Source of the DNA: Alteromonas portus
GTDB lineage: Bacteria > Pseudomonadota > Gammaproteobacteria > Enterobacterales > Alteromonadaceae
Assembly (NCBI RefSeq): GCF_005117025.1
Contig: NZ_SWCO01000002.1
Coordinates: 1 to 64,000, forward strand
Length of the DNA stretch: 64,000 nucleotides
Reading direction: 5' to 3'
The position numbers and the translations under genes are program-made. Under the pieces are notes generated by a model. That model was not told the DNA's origin. It worked only from the letters and a program-made list of their open reading frames with translations, and did no database searches. Positions 15,865 to 25,194 of this stretch are shown here, piece by piece; the stretch's first letter is position 1, and each line of letters begins with the position of its first letter.

Positions 15865-16164
15865 CTAAGGCAGAACCTTTTTGTAAGGTTTAACAACAAC
15901 ACTTTCGTAAACACCAGCTTCGATGTACGGATCAGCGTCTGCCCATGCTTGAGCAGCTTCTAGTGAATCAAACTCTGCTACTACTAGCGAACCAGTAAAT
16001 CCGGCTGGACCAGGGTCTGGGCTATCTACAGCAGGGAAGGGGCCTGCCATAACTAAACGGCCCGCATCTTTTAATGCATTCAGGCGTTCAAGGTGAGCAG
16101 GTCGCGCCGCTAGGCGTTTTTCTAGACTGTCCGCCACATCGGTTGCACAAATCATATATAGCAT
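15865..16164 (-). CDS. yciI: YciI family protein
   Basis: 99-residue ferredoxin-like-fold protein with the YciI pattern: an N-terminal [10 protein letters not shown], the conserved RPAHLERL with a candidate active-site His, [25 protein letters not shown], and a C-terminal [17 protein letters not shown]. The in vivo function is unknown. It starts 4 bases after trpA and before the operon terminator, so it is the last gene of the trp transcript. Confidence 0.9.
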   Translation of the reverse strand: MLYMICATDVADSLEKRLAARPAHLERLNALKDAGRLVMAGPFPAVDSPDPGPAGFTGSLVVAEFDSLEAAQAWADADPYIEAGVYESVVVKPYKKVLP

Positions 16165-16168
16165 GCGC

Positions 16169-16978
16169 TTATCCTTTCACAGTAGCTGCTTTCATGCTTT
16201 CAACAAAGCTGCCGAGCTCACTTAGCATTTTGTGACTGTCCGATAAATTGGCAGCGATGATGTTCACCGTCGCCGAGCCTGAAATTGCGCCAGCGGCACC
16301 TGCGTCAATAGCAGATTTAACCTGTTCCGGTGTAGAAATACCAAAGCCTAACAATGCTGGTGCTGCTTTGTGTTTGTTCAAGCGCTCAATAAGCTCTGAA
16401 GCAGGCACGTTTGCGGCAGTTTCTGCGCCAGTAACACCCGCACGACCCAGCAAATACGTGTAACCTTTCGAGTATTCCCCGATTTTTTCCATGGTTTCGT
16501 CAGTAGCATTAGGTGGTGCAATCAGAATTTGTGAAATGCCAGTGGCTTCGGCTGCTTTTTGAAAAGGTGCCGCTTCGCGAATAGGAACGTCAGCGACCAA
16601 GATTGAGTCAACGCCTGCCTCTTGCGCTTTATTGTAAAAATTTTCGATGCCTTGGGCCATTACCAAGTTGCTATAAAGTAGCAAGCCGATAGGCACCTCT
16701 GGGTATTTTGCGCGAACCCGTGAAATAACACCCAAGCAATCCGCTACCGTTACTTTACTCTCCAAAGCGCGAATGGCAGAAGCTTGTATTGTGGGACCAT
16801 CAGCAATGGGGTCAGAGTAAGGTATACCTAACTCAAGTGCGTCAGCACCGCTTTCTACCAGCTGACAAATAATGGCTTCAGATTGCGCTAAATCGGGGTC
16901 ACCTACCATTACAAAAGGTACGAAAGCGCCTTGGTTCTTTTCATCAAGACCGGCGAACATTTGTGCATATCTATCCAT
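16169..16978 (-). CDS. trpA: Tryptophan synthase alpha subunit
   Basis: 269-residue TIM-barrel subunit that cleaves indole-3-glycerol phosphate and passes indole to TrpB. The catalytic acids lie in [15 protein letters not shown] and the N-terminal block ([11 protein letters not shown]); GRAGVTGAE and [11 protein letters not shown] form the phosphate site. The ATG overlaps the trpB stop by one base. A one-base variant of the dispersed motif at 16232-16241 is translated as DSHK in the C-terminal helix. Confidence 0.96.
   Translation of the reverse strand: MDRYAQMFAGLDEKNQGAFVPFVMVGDPDLAQSEAIICQLVESGADALELGIPYSDPIADGPTIQASAIRALESKVTVADCLGVISRVRAKYPEVPIGLLLYSNLVMAQGIENFYNKAQEAGVDSILVADVPIREAAPFQKAAEATGISQILIAPPNATDETMEKIGEYSKGYTYLLGRAGVTGAETAANVPASELIERLNKHKAAPALLGFGISTPEQVKSAIDAGAAGAISGSATVNIIAANLSDSHKMLSELGSFVESMKAATVKG
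16232..16241. repeat. Intragenic motif variant in trpA
   Basis: GTGACTGTCC, a one-base variant of the core. In trpA it is read S-D-S-H. Confidence 0.6.
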
Positions 16979-18159
16979 TATAAATCGTCCCCTAAAATGT
17001 TGATAACGTGCGCTAAATCTTTGTCGCCACGACCTGATAAGTTAACTACGATGATGGTTTCTTCTTCCGCTTCATCTGCCATATTAAGCGCGTGCGCTAA
17101 GGCATGCGACGATTCAAGGGCAGGAATAATACCTTCTTTTCTTGCAAGCAATTGGAATGCGTTCAGCGCTTCTTCGTCTGTAGCGGCCACGTATTCCGCT
17201 CGGCCAATATCGTGAAGGTAAGCATGCTGAGGGCCAACAGCAGGGTAGTCCAGACCAGCAGATACTGAGTAGCTCTCTTCAATCTGACCTTCTTTGTCTT
17301 GCATAATGAAGGTGTATGCGCCGTGAAGAATACCTTTTGTACCCGTCACGATAGTTGCGCCGTGCTCTTTGGTGTGCACACCTTTACCCGCAGGCTCAAC
17401 GCCAACTAGGCGCACAGAAGGCTCATCAATAAAGTCTGCAAACATACCGATAGCATTTGAGCCTCCGCCCACACATGCTACTACGGCGTCAGGTAAGCGA
17501 CCTTCTTTTTCCATAATTTGTGCGCGAGTCTCTTCGCCAATCATGCGGTGATATTCACGAACAATAGTCGGGAACGGATGTGGGCCCGCGGCTGTGCCTA
17601 ACAAATAGTGCGCTTTATCATAGTTTGCTGACCAGTCGCGCATGGCTTCGTTTACGGCATCTTTAAGGGTACCTGAGCCTGCGTTTACAGGAATAACCTC
17701 TGCGCCCATAAGCTTCATTCGGAACACGTTTGGCGCTTGACGCTCAACATCTTTCGCACCCATATAAATACGTGCTTTAAGCCCTAACAATGCACATGCT
17801 AACGCGGTGGCAACACCATGTTGGCCCGCGCCTGTTTCGGCGATAACTTCTTTTTTACCCATACGCTTAGTCAGCAGCGCTTGGCCTAACACCTGGTTAG
17901 TTTTGTGTGCACCACCGTGTAATAGGTCTTCACGCTTTAGGTATAATTTTACCTTTGGGTTACTTACCAGATTGCGAGTTAACGTCATTGATGTGGGGCG
18001 ACCGGCATAATCCTTTAACAGAGATAAAAACTCTTCGTTAAATGTTGGGTCGTCCTTGGCATCTAAAAATGCTTTTTCCAGTTGGTCTAGTGCTGGAATA
18101 AGTAGCTCGGGCACGTACATGCCACCAAATTCACCAAATTTTGTATCTAACTGGTTCAT
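16978..18159 (-). CDS. trpB: Tryptophan synthase beta subunit
   Basis: 393-residue PLP enzyme joining indole and serine. The Schiff-base lysine is K86 in [23 protein letters not shown] binds the PLP phosphate, and [11 protein letters not shown] contains the catalytic glutamate region. Length and order match the family. It follows trpCF after 20 bases and ends overlapping trpA by one base. Confidence 0.97.
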   Translation of the reverse strand: MNQLDTKFGEFGGMYVPELLIPALDQLEKAFLDAKDDPTFNEEFLSLLKDYAGRPTSMTLTRNLVSNPKVKLYLKREDLLHGGAHKTNQVLGQALLTKRMGKKEVIAETGAGQHGVATALACALLGLKARIYMGAKDVERQAPNVFRMKLMGAEVIPVNAGSGTLKDAVNEAMRDWSANYDKAHYLLGTAAGPHPFPTIVREYHRMIGEETRAQIMEKEGRLPDAVVACVGGGSNAIGMFADFIDEPSVRLVGVEPAGKGVHTKEHGATIVTGTKGILHGAYTFIMQDKEGQIEESYSVSAGLDYPAVGPQHAYLHDIGRAEYVAATDEEALNAFQLLARKEGIIPALESSHALAHALNMADEAEEETIIVVNLSGRGDKDLAHVINILGDDL

Positions 18160-18179
18160 TACGTTGTCCTGTATTTAAA

Positions 18180-19589
18180 TTAGTAACGGCGGCAAATGGC
18201 AAAAAGCGCGTCGAGTTTTTCTTCGCTTTTCACGCCGGGTGCGGTTTCTACGCCTGAATTCACATCAATAGCACCACTGCCGGTTGCAATAGCATCTGCA
18301 ACGTTCTGGGCGTTGATACCGCCAGCAAGCACTAACTTATGCTTTGCTTCGATATCGTTTAATAGCTGCCAGTTGAACGTTTCGCCTGTACCGCCTTTTG
18401 CATCGCCTACTTGGCAATCCAGAAGAACTCGGCTTAAAAGGCTATTATTTAAGTGTCTGTCCACTGCGTCTGGTAGTGCGCCAGAAGAGGTTGCTTTAAC
18501 GCCTTCGACTTTCCAAATTTCACAACCTTCTGGAAGCTTGGCAGCAAGCGCTGAAATGTAAGCTTCATCTTCGCTGCCGTGAAGCTGTACGGCAAAAAGG
18601 TTAAGCGAGGCGGCGAGTGATGCCACTTTATCAATGTCGTGATTAACGAACACACCAACAAAAGCACCGTCAACGCTTTGTGTTATGGTCAAAGCCTGGG
18701 CTTCGCTCACACAGCGTGGCGATTTTTCAGCGAAGATAAGCCCGCCAAAGCTTGCGCCTTTATCGAATGCCATTTGTGCTTGTTGGGGGCTGGTAAGCCC
18801 ACACACTTTAACTGCACCATTCACTAACGTTTTTACTGCGCGCGGCAGGTCAGCCTCGGCCATTAACGCACTGCCCACCAAAAAGCCTTGGGATACAGGC
18901 GCTAAACGAAGCACGTCTTGGTGTGTGTATATGCCCGACTCTGAAATAACCACGTAGTCGTGCGTGGCTTTTTCAAGCATGGGCACAAGGCGTTCGGTGG
19001 TGGCTAAATCGGTAGAAAGGTCGCGTAAGTTGCGATTGTTGATACCAATGATGTTGGCTTCAAGAGCAATAGCGCGCTCCATTTCTTCTTCATTACTTAC
19101 TTCGGTAAGAATGTCTAAAGACAGAGCATTGGCAACGCTTGCCAACTCTCGATATTCGTCATCATCTAGCACGCTAAGCATTAATAGCACGGCATCAGCA
19201 TTGTAGTGACGGGCTAAATACACTTGATAGGTATCAACGAAGAAATCTTTATTAAGCACAGGCTGAGCAACACGCTCAGTGACATAAGCTAAGTACTCAA
19301 ATTTACCTTGGAAGTACTTCTCGTCTGTCAGCACAGAAATACCGGCAGCATAAGGCGTGTAAGCCGCTAAGATCTCGTCTAAATCGAAATGCTCTCGAAT
19401 AAGGCCTTTTGAAGGCGATGCTTTTTTGCATTCGAAGATAAAGCCTGCGTTTGGTTCACTAAGCGCGGCAAATAAACTCTTTTCAGAAGGTACTAGATTC
19501 GCCTTAAAGCTTTCTAGCGGCAATGCCTCTTTGCGTGCGGCCACTTCTTTTTGTTTGTCTGCAACAATTTTCTCAAGCACATTAGCCAT
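18180..19589 (-). CDS. trpCF: Fused indole-3-glycerol phosphate synthase / phosphoribosylanthranilate isomerase
   Basis: 469-residue bifunctional enzyme. The TrpC domain (about 1-255) shows FIFECKKASPSKGLI, the catalytic NKDFFVD and ESGI. The TrpF domain (about 258-469) shows VKVCGLT, FVGVFVN, VQLHG and DVNSGVE. It overlaps trpD by 8 bases. An exact dispersed motif at 18453-18462 lies in the TrpF half and is translated VDRHLN, in a loop between conserved blocks. Confidence 0.96.
   Translation of the reverse strand: MANVLEKIVADKQKEVAARKEALPLESFKANLVPSEKSLFAALSEPNAGFIFECKKASPSKGLIREHFDLDEILAAYTPYAAGISVLTDEKYFQGKFEYLAYVTERVAQPVLNKDFFVDTYQVYLARHYNADAVLLMLSVLDDDEYRELASVANALSLDILTEVSNEEEMERAIALEANIIGINNRNLRDLSTDLATTERLVPMLEKATHDYVVISESGIYTHQDVLRLAPVSQGFLVGSALMAEADLPRAVKTLVNGAVKVCGLTSPQQAQMAFDKGASFGGLIFAEKSPRCVSEAQALTITQSVDGAFVGVFVNHDIDKVASLAASLNLFAVQLHGSEDEAYISALAAKLPEGCEIWKVEGVKATSSGALPDAVDRHLNNSLLSRVLLDCQVGDAKGGTGETFNWQLLNDIEAKHKLVLAGGINAQNVADAIATGSGAIDVNSGVETAPGVKSEEKLDALFAICRRY
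18453..18462. repeat. Intragenic dispersed motif in trpCF
   Basis: Exact GTGTCTGTCC on the + strand with flanking AA and AC; read V-D-R-H-L in TrpF. Confidence 0.88.
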
Positions 19590-20613
19590 TCGTGCTTACC
19601 TCCTGAGTAATTTTGGCAACCTTCGTTAATAACTGCATGGGTAACCCTTCGGCCATAGCGTTCATTGCCATTTCAGCCCCTTCTTTGAAGGTTGAGGCTT
19701 TGCCGGTTACTTTCAACAGTGCCCCGCAGTTCATAGCAATAGCGGCACGGTGCGCCTCTTTACCTTCGCCGTTTAGCGCTGCTTCAACAAATTGTCTGTT
19801 TTCTTCAGGTTCACCGCCCTCAATCGCAGAAAGAGGATAATGAGGTAAACCGAAGTCTTCGGCGGTAACGGTAAGCTTGCGAATATCGCCATGCTCAAGG
19901 TCGTAAATCATTGATTCGCCGTGAAGCGCCAGTTCATCCAAGCCATCGCCATGCACTATCATTGCGCGGTGTTGGCCAAGCAGCATAAGGGTTTTTGCGT
20001 AAGGTTCAAGCAGTTCAGGCGAGTATACGCCGAAAACGCCGTGAGTTGGACCCGCCGGGTTTGCCAGCGGCCCCAGTATATTAAACAAGGTTCTGGTCTT
20101 CATCGCAGCGCGCACGGGGGCTGCGTGGCGCATACCAGCGTGATAAACCGGTGCAAAAAGAAATGTGAAATTTGCTTCATCTAAGCACTTGCGGGAAGTT
20201 TCTGGGCTTATCTCTAAATTAAGACCAAACTGTCGAAACAAATCAGCAGAGCCAGACTTACTCGATACACTGCGATTACCGTGTTTCGCCACCTTCACGC
20301 CACAAGATGCGGCAACTACACCGGCTGCACTGGAAATATTAATGGTGTTGTGGCCATCACCGCCTGTGCCAACGATATCTGCAAACTCATAAGACGGTGT
20401 GGGAAAGGGCAGTGCATTGGCAACCATGGCACTCGCTGCACCCGCAATTTCGCTAGGAGATTCTTTTTTCATTTTCAGCGCAGTCAGCACTGAAGCAATC
20501 ATCACTTCGCTTTGCTCACCGTGCATGATGCTGTTAAACAAACTGTATGCTTCGGTTTGCGATAGTGATTCTCGCAACATAATTTGTTCTAGTAGAGGGC
20601 CTGCGTTAAGCAT
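19582..20613 (-). CDS. trpD: Anthranilate phosphoribosyltransferase
   Basis: 343-residue enzyme adding phosphoribose to anthranilate. The PRPP-binding [14 protein letters not shown] and the [16 protein letters not shown] block are intact, as is the VHGDGLDE segment. It is separate from trpG here, unlike the fused trpGD of E. coli. It overlaps both neighbours by 8 bases, indicating tight translational coupling. Confidence 0.96.
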   Translation of the reverse strand: MLNAGPLLEQIMLRESLSQTEAYSLFNSIMHGEQSEVMIASVLTALKMKKESPSEIAGAASAMVANALPFPTPSYEFADIVGTGGDGHNTINISSAAGVVAASCGVKVAKHGNRSVSSKSGSADLFRQFGLNLEISPETSRKCLDEANFTFLFAPVYHAGMRHAAPVRAAMKTRTLFNILGPLANPAGPTHGVFGVYSPELLEPYAKTLMLLGQHRAMIVHGDGLDELALHGESMIYDLEHGDIRKLTVTAEDFGLPHYPLSAIEGGEPEENRQFVEAALNGEGKEAHRAAIAMNCGALLKVTGKASTFKEGAEMAMNAMAEGLPMQLLTKVAKITQEVSTNG

Positions 20614-21238
20614 GGTTCGCTCCCTGTAACGTTAAATAGTCAATACTTTGCTTTAACAGCAAACTGCCGTGGGCTGTTAAAATAGATTCTGGGTGGAATT
20701 GGAAACCCAACATGCGATCTTCGCTATTGTAAACTGCCATTACGGCTTCGCTTCCGTCGTCGTTCACGGTAGATGCGCACACAGTAAGGTTTTCAGGCAA
20801 TGTATGTGCCACTAAAGAGTGGTAGCGTGCTACATGTAAGGGCTGCTGTAAGCCTTTGAACATGGCGTCTTCAGAATGGGTAATAGCAGAAGACTTGCCG
20901 TGCATAACTTGGCTGGCGCGACCTACGGTGCCGCCGTAATGCTCAACAATAGCTTGATGGCCTAAGCAAATTCCAATAACGGGGAACACGCCGTGTACCT
21001 TTTTAAGTAGCTCAGGCATACAGCCGGCTTCACTTGGTGCGCCTGGACCTGGCGACAACATAAGAAGCACAGGGCCTTTCGTTGCTTGTTCCTGCATTCT
21101 TTCAAACAGAGCATTTGCTGAAACCGTGTTGCGATACACCTTAATATCTAGGTTTAAGGTACGCAGTTCATCCACAAGGTTGTAGGTAAATGAGTCTACA
21201 TTATCGAGCAAAAATAGGGTGGTCACTTGCTGATTCAT
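20606..21238 (-). CDS. trpG: Anthranilate synthase glutamine amidotransferase subunit
   Basis: 210-residue class-I amidotransferase. Nucleophile C91 is in GICLGHQ, the oxyanion segment is [12 protein letters not shown], and the His-Glu pair is in [10 protein letters not shown]. It supplies ammonia to TrpE. Its start overlaps the trpE stop by 4 bases. Confidence 0.96.
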   Translation of the reverse strand: MNQQVTTLFLLDNVDSFTYNLVDELRTLNLDIKVYRNTVSANALFERMQEQATKGPVLLMLSPGPGAPSEAGCMPELLKKVHGVFPVIGICLGHQAIVEHYGGTVGRASQVMHGKSSAITHSEDAMFKGLQQPLHVARYHSLVAHTLPENLTVCASTVNDDGSEAVMAVYNSEDRMLGFQFHPESILTAHGSLLLKQSIDYLTLQGANHA

Positions 21239-22971
21239 GCGTTGCCTCCTTCATTTAATGCAACGTTGATACTTTCAGCTTCTTCTTGTAGCGCTGCTTT
21301 TACTGCACCAATTACCGCTTGCGCCTTAGCGCGGGTTTCATCAGCTTCAGCTTGTGGAACCGAGTCATATACTACACCTGCACCAGCTTGAATATAAGCC
21401 GTGCCGTTTTTCACAAACGCTGAGCGAATGACAATACAAGTGTCCATATCGCCTTGACCATTCAAATAGCCAACCGCGCCGCCATAACTGCCGCGGCGTT
21501 TTTTCTCTACTTCACGAATTAACGTCGCTGCGCTTACTTTTGGTGCGCCAACTAGAGTGCCCATATTCATGCAGGCTTGATAAGCGTGCAGTGGATCTAA
21601 GTCGTCACGTAGCTGGCCAACCACGCGCGATACCAAGTGCATCACGTGTGAGTAACGGTCAACTTTTAGCAAGTCTTTCACATAGCGCGTACCTGGGCGA
21701 CTCACTTTTGCAACATCGTTTCGGGCAAGATCAACCAGCATAATGTGCTCAGACTTTTCTTTGGTGTCTTCGCGAAGGTTAAGCTCAATACGGCTGTCTA
21801 AATCTCTGTCGATACTGCCATCAGGGCGCTTGCCACGTGGACGGGTACCGGCAATCGGGTAGATCTCTACCTGATTGCTTTCTCTTTCGTATTTAAGCGC
21901 TGATTCGGGAGAGGCACCAAATATACTGAAAGCGGCATCTTGCATGTAAAACATGTAAGGGCTTGGGTTTGATTCTTTAAGTTTAGCGTAAGCAAGTAGC
22001 GGCGACGGGCAGGGGAGAGAGAATGTGCGCGATGGCACAACCTGAAAAATGTCGCCGGCTAAAATGTGCTGTTTTAAGTCCAGCACATGGTTGCAAAACT
22101 GTTCATCACTTAAATTAACGCTAACTTCAACACTTGGGTCAAAAGAAGAAAGTGACTGTCCGTTTTCGGTTTCGTTTGGGTTTTCTGAATCGGAAACGAG
22201 TGACTGTCCACTTTGTGCTTCACTTTCTACATCAGTAATCTTTGCTGTATTTGCACCTACTAACACAGGCTTGGCAGGCATATCGTGTAGCTGCTGATGA
22301 ATGGCTTCTAAGCGCTGAGCAATGGCAAAATATTGCTGGGCAACGTCTTGTCCGCTAAAAACACTGCCGATTAAATGGGTCTCGCGGGTTTGGTGATCAA
22401 CGGTAATTAAAGTTTCTGCCAGGTAAAACACAAAGTCTGGACAGTCATTTTCACCTTCAGCAACATCAGGTAGCTTTTCAAAGCCTGCAAGCATGTCGTA
22501 GGCAAATACCCCGCCTAAAAATATAGCGTGGGGATGTTGGCGAATTGGCGTTATCTTATTGATAACAATGCGAAGCGCGTCCATTACGCTTGCAGCCTTT
22601 AAGCGGCTGTCTTCGTCAAGCTCGCCGTCGGCTTCATCGCATACCATGGTAATTGAAGTGTCTGTCCTTTCTTTGATGTGTAGACCGTCAGGGGCGTGGT
22701 CTACAAATAAAGGTAATACTGAAGCGCCGTTTCCTGTCAGAGCTTTCACTTCAACGCGGTTGCCCCGACATTCCATGCGCAGCGCTGCGTCAACCATTAA
22801 TAAGCTTTGTAAGTCGTCTTTAGAATCAATTTCTGCCGACTCTAAAAGCAGTGCGTTGTTTTTATTTCCACATAAGTGAGCAAATGCCGCTAGTGGGTCA
22901 TCTACGTAGTGCCCCACTTGCTCAATTGTCTCTACCTTACCTGGGGAAATCCCCAGTTCCGCTAAACTCAT
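21235..22971 (-). CDS. trpE: Anthranilate synthase component I
   Basis: 578-residue chorismate-using enzyme; the E. coli protein is about 520. The start is the ATG at 22971 with GGAGAG 8 bases before it; the longer reading from 23040 would run through the attenuator. The feedback-inhibition segment [14 protein letters not shown] near residue 42 and the chorismate core ([25 protein letters not shown]) are intact. The extra length lies mainly in a linker near residues 245-285, which contains two motif-derived GQSL tetrapeptides. A third motif near residue 101 gives ERTDTS. Expression is controlled by the leader at 23004-23132. Confidence 0.95.
   Translation of the reverse strand: MSLAELGISPGKVETIEQVGHYVDDPLAAFAHLCGNKNNALLLESAEIDSKDDLQSLLMVDAALRMECRGNRVEVKALTGNGASVLPLFVDHAPDGLHIKERTDTSITMVCDEADGELDEDSRLKAASVMDALRIVINKITPIRQHPHAIFLGGVFAYDMLAGFEKLPDVAEGENDCPDFVFYLAETLITVDHQTRETHLIGSVFSGQDVAQQYFAIAQRLEAIHQQLHDMPAKPVLVGANTAKITDVESEAQSGQSLVSDSENPNETENGQSLSSFDPSVEVSVNLSDEQFCNHVLDLKQHILAGDIFQVVPSRTFSLPCPSPLLAYAKLKESNPSPYMFYMQDAAFSIFGASPESALKYERESNQVEIYPIAGTRPRGKRPDGSIDRDLDSRIELNLREDTKEKSEHIMLVDLARNDVAKVSRPGTRYVKDLLKVDRYSHVMHLVSRVVGQLRDDLDPLHAYQACMNMGTLVGAPKVSAATLIREVEKKRRGSYGGAVGYLNGQGDMDTCIVIRSAFVKNGTAYIQAGAGVVYDSVPQAEADETRAKAQAVIGAVKAALQEEAESINVALNEGGNA
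22152..22209. repeat. Two motif variants in the trpE linker
   Basis: GTGACTGTCC at 22152-22161 and 22200-22209, 48 bases (16 codons) apart and in the same frame. Each is read as (N/S)GQSL. They sit in a low-complexity, Ser/Glu/Asn-rich linker between the N-terminal and chorismate-binding domains. Confidence 0.8.
22658..22667. repeat. Intragenic dispersed motif in trpE N-terminal domain
   Basis: Exact GTGTCTGTCC on the + strand; in trpE it reads R-T-D-T-S near residue 102. Confidence 0.85.
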
Positions 22972-23004
22972 TTTTGCTACTCTCCAACTGCAAAAAGATA
23001 AAAA

Positions 23005-23028
23005 AAAGGCCCGTATAAACGGGCCTTT
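23005..23028 (-). terminator. trp attenuator terminator (3:4 hairpin)
   Basis: On the minus strand AAAGGCCCGT (23028-23019) pairs with ACGGGCCTTT (23014-23005) around TTAT, followed by further T residues. It sits between trpL and trpE. ACGGGC just upstream (minus strand, 23067-23062, overlapping the trpL stop) can instead pair with GCCCGT of the first arm, giving the antiterminator. A third pairing, CACTCCC (23081-23075) with GGGCGGTG (23065-23058), would form the 1:2 structure. Confidence 0.9.
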
Positions 23029-23066
23029 ATGTGTATTCATTCACGCACTACAGTGCACACCGCCCG

Positions 23067-23132
23067 TTAAGTTAGGGAGTGCCACCACCAAGCTGCAACT
23101 GTCATTGCTGTCGAAATGTCGTATGAATGCAT
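23067..23132 (-). CDS. trpL: trp leader peptide TrpL
   Basis: A 21-codon ORF too short for routine ORF calling. It starts ATG at 23132 and ends TAA, and reads MHSYDISTAM then TVAAWWWHSLT: three consecutive Trp codons seven codons before the stop. The stop overlaps the antiterminator strand. This is the classical attenuation arrangement, where a ribosome stalled at the Trp codons frees region 2 to pair with region 3. A weak GAG lies about 6 bases upstream of the ATG. Confidence 0.9.
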   Translation of the reverse strand: MHSYDISTAMTVAAWWWHSLT

Positions 23133-23182
23133 GAATTACTCGTTGTTTTTCCAAACTTCAATAGGATTTGAAGCCGTTAGTA

Positions 23183-23212
23183 CGTATACTTTGTGTGTAT
23201 AGAAGAAAACAA
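23183..23212 (-). promoter_or_regulatory. Candidate trp promoter
   Basis: On the minus strand TTGTTT (23212-23207) is followed after 18 bases by TATACG (23188-23183), about 50 bases before trpL. CGTACTAACG overlapping the -10 has a partial match to a TrpR half-site (CGNACTAG), but the second half-site is not convincing. TrpR control is therefore only a possibility. Confidence 0.4.
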
Positions 23213-23237
23213 ATTGCCCTTTGTGTCAACCTAAAAT

Positions 23238-24107
23238 TTGCATAAGACATTGAAAATAGATCTACATAGTCATACAAAATTCTCTGATGGCCACTTAACG
23301 CCAGAAGAATTAATCCTTCGCGCGCACACTATGCAGGTGGATGCGCTTGCCGTTACCGACCACGATACTGTAGCCGGTTTGGAAGAAGCACACGCTACTC
23401 AATCAAAGCAAAAACGTGCATTAACTATTATTGATGGTGTTGAAATTTCCACCACTTGGCACAGTTTCGATATCCATATAGTTGGATTAAATGTGGACAG
23501 ACACTGCCTAACGTTTCTTAAACGGCTACAAGGTCAATCGGAAACTCGTGAAGCTCGGGCTGCAAAAATTGCTGATAAGCTGGAAAAGTGTGGGTTTGAA
23601 GGCGTTTTAGCGCGTGCTAAAGCGCTAGCGGGCGTTGGTCAAGTAACGCGGGCGCACTTTGCGCGCGTATTGGTAAACAATTACGGTGTGCCAAGTATGG
23701 ACGCCGCGTTTAAAAAGTATCTAGGCAAAGGCAAACGAGCTGCAGTTAAAGCAGAGTGGCCAAGCATCGAAACGGCTATCGAGTGGATCCACGATGCAGG
23801 CGGTCAAGCTGTATTGGCTCATCCAGCCCATTATGACATGACAGCAAAATGGCTACGGCGCTTGGTGGCGCTGTTCGAGCAAGCCGGTGGCGACGCTATT
23901 GAAACCGTATTTCCAGGTATTAATAAAACCAAACAAGAGCTTATTAATGAGCTTGCACAAACCCATCAGTTGTTAGCATCGGCGGGCTCTGATTTTCACT
24001 TTCCGTCTCGTTGGACAGAGTTGGGTAAGAATTTAGGCATTAGCACTAAGCTCACACCCGTATGGCATAATTGGAAACAATTTGAAGGGCTGACGGCTGA
24101 AAACTAA
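23238..24107 (+). CDS. yciV: PHP-domain phosphoesterase YciV (RNase AM type)
   Basis: 289-residue metal-dependent phosphoesterase of the RnaAM/nucleoside-3',5'-bisphosphate phosphatase group. Metal-binding blocks are DLHSHTKFSDG, VTDHDT, GVEIS, AHPAHY and GSDFHFP. It is divergent from trp and followed by yciO, as in enteric bacteria. The only in-frame starts near the conserved N-terminus are TTG (23238 or 23250), both without a clear ribosome site. An exact dispersed motif at 23495-23504 is translated VDRHC, between conserved blocks. Confidence 0.9.
   Translation: MHKTLKIDLHSHTKFSDGHLTPEELILRAHTMQVDALAVTDHDTVAGLEEAHATQSKQKRALTIIDGVEISTTWHSFDIHIVGLNVDRHCLTFLKRLQGQSETREARAAKIADKLEKCGFEGVLARAKALAGVGQVTRAHFARVLVNNYGVPSMDAAFKKYLGKGKRAAVKAEWPSIETAIEWIHDAGGQAVLAHPAHYDMTAKWLRRLVALFEQAGGDAIETVFPGINKTKQELINELAQTHQLLASAGSDFHFPSRWTELGKNLGISTKLTPVWHNWKQFEGLTAEN
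23495..23504. repeat. Intragenic dispersed motif in yciV
   Basis: Exact GGACAGACAC preceded by GT; read V-D-R-H-C. Confidence 0.88.
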
Positions 24108-24283
24108 GAAAATCTAATTTGCCAAGCTCTGGGTATAAATGGGTGATGTAACGCAAATGGTTTACGGACGGTTGAAGAGCGCTATTGCTTATTAAAATGC
24201 CGAGAGTTGGCTAGTAAAAAGCCTAAAAGCGAGTTTAACCAACGAGCTTAACCAGCAAGCTCAACAAGTGAAGCTCAACAAGT

Positions 24284-24293
24284 GGACAGTCAC
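24284..24293. repeat. Single motif variant between yciV and yciO
   Basis: GGACAGTCAC with flanking AAGT and TTAA in a 243-base gap. It follows short imperfect repeats of AGCTCAACAAGTG. No gene is seen in the gap. Confidence 0.7.
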
Positions 24294-24350
24294 TTAACCT
24301 ATTGGCAAAGTAGTATCATCGACCTGTGCTAGCAAGAAAAGGAAGTATTT

Positions 24351-24971
24351 ATGAGTCAATTTTTCTATGTGCACCCCGACAACCCGCAAAAGCGCCTAAT
24401 TAGCCAGGCTTGTGAGTTAATTCGAGAGGGTGCAGTGGTGGTGTATCCGACAGACTCAGGCTATGCCATAGGCTGCCAAATGGAAGATAAAAAGGCGCTT
24501 GAGCAGTTGTGTCGTATTCGTCAAATCGATAAAGATCACAACTTTACCTTAATGTGTCGAGACATGTCTGAGCTATCAATTTACGCAAAGGTAGACAACA
24601 CGGCGTTTAGGCAAATTAAAAACAACACGCCAGGGCGTTACACCTTCGTGTTGAAAGCGACCCGCGAAGTACCAAAGCGTTTACAAAACCCTAAACGTAA
24701 AACCATAGGAATTCGCGTGCCCGACAACGCCATTGCACTTGCATTATTGGAAGAGCTGGGCGAACCATTGATGTCTACATCTTTGATTTTGCCAGGTAAC
24801 ACCATGGCCGAATCAGACCCAGATGTCATTCGCGACAACTTAGAAAAGCAAGTAGGGCTTATTATTCACGGTGGTTACATTGGTGAGCAGCCCACTACCG
24901 TGGTTGATTTGTCGGAAGACACGCCAGTAATTGTGCGACATGGCACGGGCGATCCGTCTCCCTTTGAGTAA
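24351..24971 (+). CDS. yciO: Sua5/YciO/YrdC family protein YciO
   Basis: 206-residue protein of the threonylcarbamoyl-AMP synthase superfamily, YciO branch. Residues for ATP/threonine binding are in VVVYPTDSGYAIGCQ, KDHNFTLMCRDMSELS, PGRYTFVLKA and KRKTIGIRVPD. YciO proteins are weaker or differently specialised than TsaC, so the exact role is open. It has a good site (AAGGAAG before ATG). It lies between yciV and scpA, as expected from enterobacterial synteny. Confidence 0.92.
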   Translation: MSQFFYVHPDNPQKRLISQACELIREGAVVVYPTDSGYAIGCQMEDKKALEQLCRIRQIDKDHNFTLMCRDMSELSIYAKVDNTAFRQIKNNTPGRYTFVLKATREVPKRLQNPKRKTIGIRVPDNAIALALLEELGEPLMSTSLILPGNTMAESDPDVIRDNLEKQVGLIIHGGYIGEQPTTVVDLSEDTPVIVRHGTGDPSPFE

Positions 24972-25084
24972 CTTTCGTTTTACTGTTTTTTGAACAGATT
25001 GTTGTAGATAGCTTATTTTAAATGGCTTCTTTTGCTTGTTGTGGGTGAAAGTTATAGTAGGAAACCGTAAGCTAAGTGTCTAAG

Positions 25085-25122
25085 GCCTGTTGTGCGTTGG
25101 TGTACAGCAACGCACGACAGGC
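25085..25122. repeat. Long inverted repeat upstream of scpA
   Basis: GCCTGTTGTGCGTTG (25085-25099) pairs with CAACGCACGACAGGC (25108-25122) with one G-T wobble and an 8-base loop. No T-run follows, so it is not a clean terminator. It sits 73 bases before the scpA start and could be a regulatory hairpin. Confidence 0.6.
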
Positions 25123-25194
25123 TCTTGCATGAACGCGTAAATAATAATATCAATAATCGCCGCTTTGTTAGCGCGTAAAAACGGTTGTGGAACT

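Noticed and set aside
22941-22956. CTGGGGAAATCCCCAG palindrome near the trpE start
   Set aside because: It lies inside trpE coding sequence, downstream of the attenuator; no regulator is suggested by context, so chance or codon content is as likely.
22972-23040. TrpE start at 23040
   Set aside because: It would translate through the attenuator stem; the ATG at 22971 has a better site and matches the family N-terminus.
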